A DNA stretch of 64,000 nucleotides, from assembly GCA_022823465.1 (NCBI GenBank), contig JAJEHX010000023.1, positions 1 through 64,000 on the forward strand, given 5' to 3'. The translations under genes and the position numbers were made by a program. Positions within the stretch are counted from its first letter, which is position 1. Each line of letters opens with the position of its first letter. The notes under the pieces are model-generated. The model was not told the DNA's origin. It did no database searches and was given only the letters and a program-made list of their open reading frames with translations. This DNA comes from Candidatus Latescibacterota bacterium. Its GTDB lineage: Bacteria > JAAXHH01. This document shows positions 58,017 to 64,000 of this stretch, piece after piece.

Positions 58017-59216
58017 ATGTTTTTCAGAAAGGTTTCCATCTGCGTGCTATTCGCCCTCGGCTTCGCCGTGCTGGCTCCCATCGCGGCGGACGCGCAGAAA
58101 ATCGAGCTTCGTTCCGCGAAGATCTACATCCGTGAAACGCCGCCCCAGTGGGATAAGGCCCTGGCCCTGCTCGAGACCGCCCTTGAAAAGGACCCGGGCA
58201 ACAACGACGCCCACTATCTCCTCGGGCTCATTCATTACTACCAGGGCAACTTCGACGCGATGTTCGAGAACTGGGAAGCGGTAACCCTCGACGACCTGGA
58301 CAGGAAAGACAAGAACCAGTACAAAGATACCCTGAGCTCCATGATCCGTACGAACTACCAGGTGGGTCAGCAAAGCTACGAAAAAGGGGAATACGCGGAA
58401 GCCGCCGATTTCTACAGCCGTTCGGTGAATGCGACCTCGATGCTGCAGGACGCGTTGCGTTCCACGGGCAACAAGAACGATGCCAAAACTGCCGACGAAC
58501 TGGAACCCGCCAAGCAGCAGGGTTACCTCTACTGGGGTTACGCCCACCTGGGCGCCGAGGATTACGACAACGCCAGATCGGCCCTGGAGAAGCTTCTTGA
58601 AATCGATCCCGACAAGTTCGAAGCCTGGGACGGCCTGATCAACGTGTACTACACCAGTGAAGCCTGGGACAAGCTAATCACGGCCTGTAACAAGGTTATC
58701 GAGATGTCGGAAGAGATCGATCTCAACACCTACCTCATTCTGCGTAACGCTTATTTCGGCGTGGCCGACACGGCCAGCGCAGTCTCAACGTACGAAAGGG
58801 CATTGGAAGCGTTTCCGGAAGAGAAGTCGCTGTACCGGGACGTCAGCTCCATCCATAGCGCCAAGAAAAACTACGATAAGGCGATCGAGACGCTCGAAAA
58901 GGGGCACTCCGCCCTGCCCGAGGATGTCGAACTGCTGAGATACCTGGGGACCAATTACTACAACAAGGGGTTGTCCGACAAGGAAGCCGGGGATGTCGAA
59001 GCCGCATCGACGGCATTTCACGGCGCCCTGGACAGCATGAACAGGCTGTTGGCGCTGCAACCGAACAACATAGATGGGCACGACATACTCAGTGACGCCT
59101 ATTTCGGACTTTCCAGCGTCGAAACGGACGAGGCCAAAAAGCAGGAGTTCGCCGCCAAGGGAGAAGAACACCGGAAAAAGAGGCTGGACCTGATCACTTC
59201 CGGTGAGGGAATGTAA
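58017..59216 (+). CDS. secreted tetratricopeptide-repeat protein
   Basis: signal peptide MFFRKVSICVLFALGFAVLAPIAADAQ; multiple TPR units (ALALLETALEKDPGNNDAHYLLGLIHYYQGNFDAMFENW, etc.). Confidence 0.9.
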   Translation: MFFRKVSICVLFALGFAVLAPIAADAQKIELRSAKIYIRETPPQWDKALALLETALEKDPGNNDAHYLLGLIHYYQGNFDAMFENWEAVTLDDLDRKDKNQYKDTLSSMIRTNYQVGQQSYEKGEYAEAADFYSRSVNATSMLQDALRSTGNKNDAKTADELEPAKQQGYLYWGYAHLGAEDYDNARSALEKLLEIDPDKFEAWDGLINVYYTSEAWDKLITACNKVIEMSEEIDLNTYLILRNAYFGVADTASAVSTYERALEAFPEEKSLYRDVSSIHSAKKNYDKAIETLEKGHSALPEDVELLRYLGTNYYNKGLSDKEAGDVEAASTAFHGALDSMNRLLALQPNNIDGHDILSDAYFGLSSVETDEAKKQEFAAKGEEHRKKRLDLITSGEGM

Positions 59217-59265
59217 TTCCCGGGTTGGTCGCCGGGGCGATAAAGCAGGTTGAACACTGGGTTTT

Positions 59266-59300
59266 AAGAGGATTCCGTGGGTTCTCCGGAATCCTCTTTT
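59266..59300 (+). terminator. Rho-independent terminator after TPR gene
   Basis: AGAGGATTCCG TGGGTTCT CCGGAATCCTCTTTT: long stem followed by T-run. Confidence 0.85.
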
Positions 59301-59316
59301 GTATTGTCCAAACTGA

Positions 59317-59345
59317 TTGACACCCCGGTAGCGGCTTTCTATACT
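59317..59345 (+). promoter_or_regulatory. sigma70-type promoter upstream of SPOR lipoprotein
   Basis: TTGACA - 17 bp - TATACT. Confidence 0.75.
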
Positions 59346-59393
59346 ACCGTTGCCCTTTGCCCATTTCCTTCGTCTCGAGTATGGAGGTCTATC

Positions 59394-59963
59394 ATGCGGT
59401 CCAATTCGTTGGCTTTAAAGCAATGCCGGATCGTAACGCTGATGCTCTGCCTGGGATTCGGCTTGCACGTCGCGGGTTGCGGTCCTTTTTCACTGGGGAG
59501 AAGCGTACCGGTTCCGCCGGATACGACGGCGGATGCTCCGGAGGCTACGGAGGCCCCGGAGGTCCCAGAGGCTTCGGATGCCCTGGAGGCTCCGACCAAA
59601 GCGGTGGAAAACGACGAAAACACGCCGCAGCCGGACCGCGACCGAACTGCGACCGAACCGGCTTCCGTATCGCCAACAGCCGCCCCGGTCCCGGATACCC
59701 TTTGGGGGTACAGGGTCCAGCTCTATTGGTTTACATCCCGGGACGCGGCTGAAGCAGCGGTAGAGCGGGTGGAACGGTTTCTGGCGGACTCGTCGCTGGC
59801 GGACTCTTCGCACGGTATATACCTGAACGAAGAAGCTGGGGGCTTCAGAGTCCGGGTGGGCGATTTCACGGACAAGGCCGATGCCGACCGCTTTCGCGAC
59901 CGGATGAGAAGGGAAGGCTATGCCGATGCCTGGACGGCCAGGACCCGGATTCAGGCACCCTGA
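59394..59963 (+). CDS. SPOR-domain lipoprotein
   Basis: lipobox-like LHVAGC; Pro/Ala/Glu linker; C-terminal YRVQLYWFTSRDAAEAAVERVERFL...GGFRVRVGDFTDKADADRFRDRMRREGY. Confidence 0.85.
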   Translation: MRSNSLALKQCRIVTLMLCLGFGLHVAGCGPFSLGRSVPVPPDTTADAPEATEAPEVPEASDALEAPTKAVENDENTPQPDRDRTATEPASVSPTAAPVPDTLWGYRVQLYWFTSRDAAEAAVERVERFLADSSLADSSHGIYLNEEAGGFRVRVGDFTDKADADRFRDRMRREGYADAWTARTRIQAP

Positions 59964-60008
59964 CGGGCAAGTCCGATCAGGGTGCTCCACCGAAGGGAAT
60001 TCCTCCAA

Positions 60009-61199
60009 ATGACGGCACGTAACGGTTCGTTCGCCCCTCTGGACCCCGGCCGGCGCATTCTGATGGGGCCAGGTCCGAGCGATATGCATCCCAGGGTCTA
60101 CCAGGCCATGGGCGCACCGCTTACAGGGCACCTGGACCCCTATTTCATCGGGGTCATGGACGATACCAAGGCCCTGCTCCGGTACGTGTTCCAGACTGAA
60201 AACGATCTGACTATTCCCATCTCGGCCACCGGCTCCGCGGGCATGGAGACCTGTATCTGCAATCTCGTCGAACCCGGAGACGAAGTGCTCATCTGCGTGG
60301 GCGGCGTATTCGGGGACCGCATGGCCCAGATGGTCGAACGGCACGGCGGCAGGCTGATTCGCCTGGAGGGCGACCCGGGCCGTCCGTTTACACCGGGGCA
60401 GGTCCGGGAAGCGCTGGCAGGTTGCCGCCCCAAACTCGTGGGTCTGGTACACGCGGAAACGTCCACGGGCGTGCTGCAGCCCCTCGAGGAAATCATCCGG
60501 ATCGTCCATGAACACGACGCCCTCGTCCTGGTCGACACCGTGGCCTCCCTGGGTGGAACGCCCGTCAAGGTCGATGAATGGGGCATCGACGTCTGCTATA
60601 CCGGCAGCCAGAAATGCCTGAGCGCGCCTCCGGGCCTGGCGCCCGTCACGCTGAACGAACGGGCGCTCGCTGCGGTTTCCGCGCGTAAGACGCCGGTTGA
60701 CTGCTGGTACCTGGATCTTTCCCTGATCAATGCGTACTGGGACGGCGACCGGGTCTATCATCATACCGCGCCTGTGAGCTTGATCTACGCGTTGAGGGAA
60801 GCGCTTGTCCTCATTCACGAGGAGGGACTGGCGAAGGGCCATGCGCGGCATGTCCTGAACTACGAGGCGTTCAAGGCCGGCATCGACGCCATGGGGCTCG
60901 GGTTCTTCGTGGATGAACCCCACCGCGCCCCGACAATCAACCCTGTCCTCTCTCCGGAAGGGGTCGACGAAGCCAGCGTGCGCCGACGCCTCCTCGAAGA
61001 CTACGGCATCGAATTCGGCGGCGGTCTCGGCGCATTGAAAGGCAAGGCCTGGCGCGTGGGCCTCATGGGTCAGTCCTCGCAGAAGGATCACGTCATGTTA
61101 TGCCTGGGCACCCTCGAAGACGCGCTGCGAGCGGAAGGACACGAAGTCGCGGAAAGCGGTGTGGCCGCGGCAAGTGCCGTGTACGCCGGTTCGTCTTAG
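60009..61199 (+). CDS. alanine-glyoxylate aminotransferase family (class V) protein
   Basis: RILMGPGPSDMHPRVYQAMGAPLTGHLDPYF...VDTVASLGGTPVKVDEWGIDVCYTGSQKCLSAPPGLAPV. Confidence 0.95.
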   Translation: MTARNGSFAPLDPGRRILMGPGPSDMHPRVYQAMGAPLTGHLDPYFIGVMDDTKALLRYVFQTENDLTIPISATGSAGMETCICNLVEPGDEVLICVGGVFGDRMAQMVERHGGRLIRLEGDPGRPFTPGQVREALAGCRPKLVGLVHAETSTGVLQPLEEIIRIVHEHDALVLVDTVASLGGTPVKVDEWGIDVCYTGSQKCLSAPPGLAPVTLNERALAAVSARKTPVDCWYLDLSLINAYWDGDRVYHHTAPVSLIYALREALVLIHEEGLAKGHARHVLNYEAFKAGIDAMGLGFFVDEPHRAPTINPVLSPEGVDEASVRRRLLEDYGIEFGGGLGALKGKAWRVGLMGQSSQKDHVMLCLGTLEDALRAEGHEVAESGVAAASAVYAGSS

Positions 61200-61327
61200 A
61201 GCGAACCGCGTGGCGGCAGTTAGGCGGACCGCGTGACGGCCATTCGTCATCACCGGGCATCCGTCGCATAAGCTGGAAGAGCTTTTGAGCAGCACTGGAG
61301 TAGTACTATGGCAGCACTGGAGGAGCT

Positions 61328-61651
61328 ATGTATTTCGTTGAAGAAGAAAACATGTCCACAAAATCGATTGCACCGGGCGTAAGCATCGCCGTGGCAGGGG
61401 GCGAGCGGGCCCAGATGTCTTTCGTGACGCTCACGCCGGGATCTCAGGTGCCCATGCACGATCATCCCCACGAACAGATGGGCGTCGTACTGGAAGGTGA
61501 ATTCGTCATGGTCATCGGAGAAGAAAGTAGGACCATAAAAACGGGGGACAAGTACGTGATTCCCGGCGGGGTTCGGCACGGCGTGACCGAAGTCATGGTC
61601 GAATCCGTCGCCCTCGACATATTCAGTCCGCCCCGCGAGGACTACGCTTAA
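61328..61651 (+). CDS. cupin domain protein
   Basis: PGSQVPMHDHPHEQMGVVLEGEFVMVIGEESRTIKTGDKYVIPGGVRHG. Confidence 0.9.
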   Translation: MYFVEEENMSTKSIAPGVSIAVAGGERAQMSFVTLTPGSQVPMHDHPHEQMGVVLEGEFVMVIGEESRTIKTGDKYVIPGGVRHGVTEVMVESVALDIFSPPREDYA

Positions 61652-61705
61652 TCGACACCGGCAGCGAACCGACGCATTCCGCAGCCAACCAGTCAGGAGT
61701 GATCC

Positions 61706-62455
61706 ATGTCCGATGCCCTACCCCTCGACCGTCCCGTACAGCTCTGGAAAATGACCCGCAGGCAGTTCCGCGAGGGGATCTACGCCGGCAACCTCAAGGG
61801 CGCGATTATCCCCACGGGGAGCACGGAACAGCACAACGAGCACCTGGAGATGTCCCACGACACCGCCAGCGCCGTGTACGTATCCGAACGTGCTGCGCAG
61901 AAGCTCTATCCGGAGGTCGTGGTCACCACGCCGCTGGCCATTGGCGTGTCGGAGCACTGGATGGACCACAAAGGGACGCTGACGACCCGGCCCGAGATCT
62001 TCACGGAACTCCTCTACGACGTGGCCGACAGCATGAAAAGGGGCGGGATCAACCATATCCTGGCCGTCAACGGCCATGCCGGGAACGCCGGTCCCGTCAA
62101 CGCCGTGCTGGAGGATATCCAGTCCCGCCTGGGCGTCGATTTCGCCTTCTGCAGCTACTGGGAAGCCTACACCCCGGAAGTCGTGCGGAAATACATGGAA
62201 TCGAACAACTGTCCCGGCCACGCCAGCGAGTTCGAGACCTCCTTTGCCTACGCGGCCTTCCCGGGACACGTCCACTGGGAAGGCGTCGATTACGATTCGG
62301 CCAGGCTGACCATTTCCGAGGCCGACCGGGCCGCTCAGGACCGGGAATTCCACCACGAAGCAAAGCTCGCCGACGCCGTGAAGGGCCAGGGCATGATCGA
62401 CGTGGCGGTCGACTGGGTCGCGGCCAGGATGAAGGCGATGATCGAGGGCACCTGA
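61706..62455 (+). CDS. creatininase family protein
   Basis: GAIIPTGSTEQHNEHLEMSHDTASA...VTTPLAIGVSEHWMDHKGTL...HILAVNGHAGNAGPV...GHASEFETS. Confidence 0.92.
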   Translation: MSDALPLDRPVQLWKMTRRQFREGIYAGNLKGAIIPTGSTEQHNEHLEMSHDTASAVYVSERAAQKLYPEVVVTTPLAIGVSEHWMDHKGTLTTRPEIFTELLYDVADSMKRGGINHILAVNGHAGNAGPVNAVLEDIQSRLGVDFAFCSYWEAYTPEVVRKYMESNNCPGHASEFETSFAYAAFPGHVHWEGVDYDSARLTISEADRAAQDREFHHEAKLADAVKGQGMIDVAVDWVAARMKAMIEGT

Positions 62456-62458
62456 TCC

Positions 62459-63216
<758 letters not shown>

Positions 63217-63220
<4 letters not shown>

Positions 63221-64000
63221 TCGGCGTATTACGCAGGCCGTGGGTCAGGCGCGTCCTGTCGAACTGGATACAGCCGGCGGCCATTGCCGGCATCCTCGTC
63301 TTCGCGGTCACGCGCGGCGCGGAGAACATCAACTACCGGTGGCAGTGGTACCGGGTCGGCGATTTCCTGCTCACTTCTGAAAACGGCGCCTGGTCCGCGG
63401 GGCCCCTGGTCCAGGGCCTCTTCGTCACCCTCGAAATCTCCATCCTGAGCCTCTTGCTGACCCTCGTCATCGGACTCGCGACCGCCATGCTCCGCCTGTC
63501 TTCTTCCGTGATCGGGCGCGGGCTTGCCCGCGGGTACCTGGAGCTGATCCGGAACACTCCCCTGCTGATCCAGCTCTACGTGATGTATTTCGTCCTCGGT
63601 CCCATTCTCGGCTGGGGTCAGACCACGACGGCCATCGCGTGTCTCGCCGCGTTCCAGGGCGCCTACACGTCGGAGATCTTCCGGGCCGGCCTGCGCGCCA
63701 TCCCCCGGGGGCAGGTCGAGGCGGGGGACAGCCTGGGACTGTCGCGCGTCGACAACTACCGGTACGTCATCCTGCCGCAGGTGATTCGCAACATGCTTCC
63801 GCCGCTCACCAACGAGGCGGTTTCCCTCGTGAAGAACTCCTCCATCGTCAGCGTCATCGCCATCTTCGACCTGACCACGCAGGGCCGGAACCTCATTGCG
63901 GACACCTTTCTGACTTTCGAGATATGGCTTACCGTGGCGGCGATCTACCTGGTTGTGACCCTGGCCCTTTCGACCGCGGCGGCCATGGCCGAACGACGCA
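63217..64000 (+). CDS. amino acid ABC transporter permease (His/Glu/Gln/Arg type), partial at window end
   Basis: GTG start overlapping previous stop; [21 protein letters not shown]...[66 protein letters not shown]. Confidence 0.95.

Overview
This is a high-GC bacterial chromosome segment, mostly housekeeping operons: dipeptide-type ABC transporter, sugar-acid metabolism cluster, ffs-dnaX-ybaB-recR, pgsA-pgpA-cinA-thpR-recX-alaS, heptose/ispE/prs, rplY-pth-rpsF-rpsR-rplI, aceE-aceF, pyrR-pyrB-pyrC and an amino-acid ABC transporter. It carries seven tRNA genes and a large-type SRP RNA. Two regions stand out. (1) A visibly AT-richer island of about 9.5 kb (about 11.71-21.24 kb) lies between tRNA-Ser(CGA) and tRNA-Ser(GGA), whose 28-bp 3' ends are identical. 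It holds a dcm / GHKL-ATPase / methyltransferase-like operon, a convergent dcm-vsr-HNH-unknown (restriction-like) cluster, a small Gly-rich membrane protein, a Stf0-type sulfotransferase, and a decayed second copy of the dcm-5'/membrane-gene junction. (2) At 41214-41792 a signal-peptide-bearing, thioredoxin-like ORF is interrupted by an in-frame TGA exactly at the first position of a would-be CxxC motif (SPT-U-GHC), so it is a strong selenoprotein candidate. Other points: a 1542-aa fusion of a degenerate M28-peptidase-like ectodomain to an FtsX-type permease, a tandem duplication of the gmhA start, and several short repeats. All calls come from reading the sequence and supplied ORFs; no database search was run.
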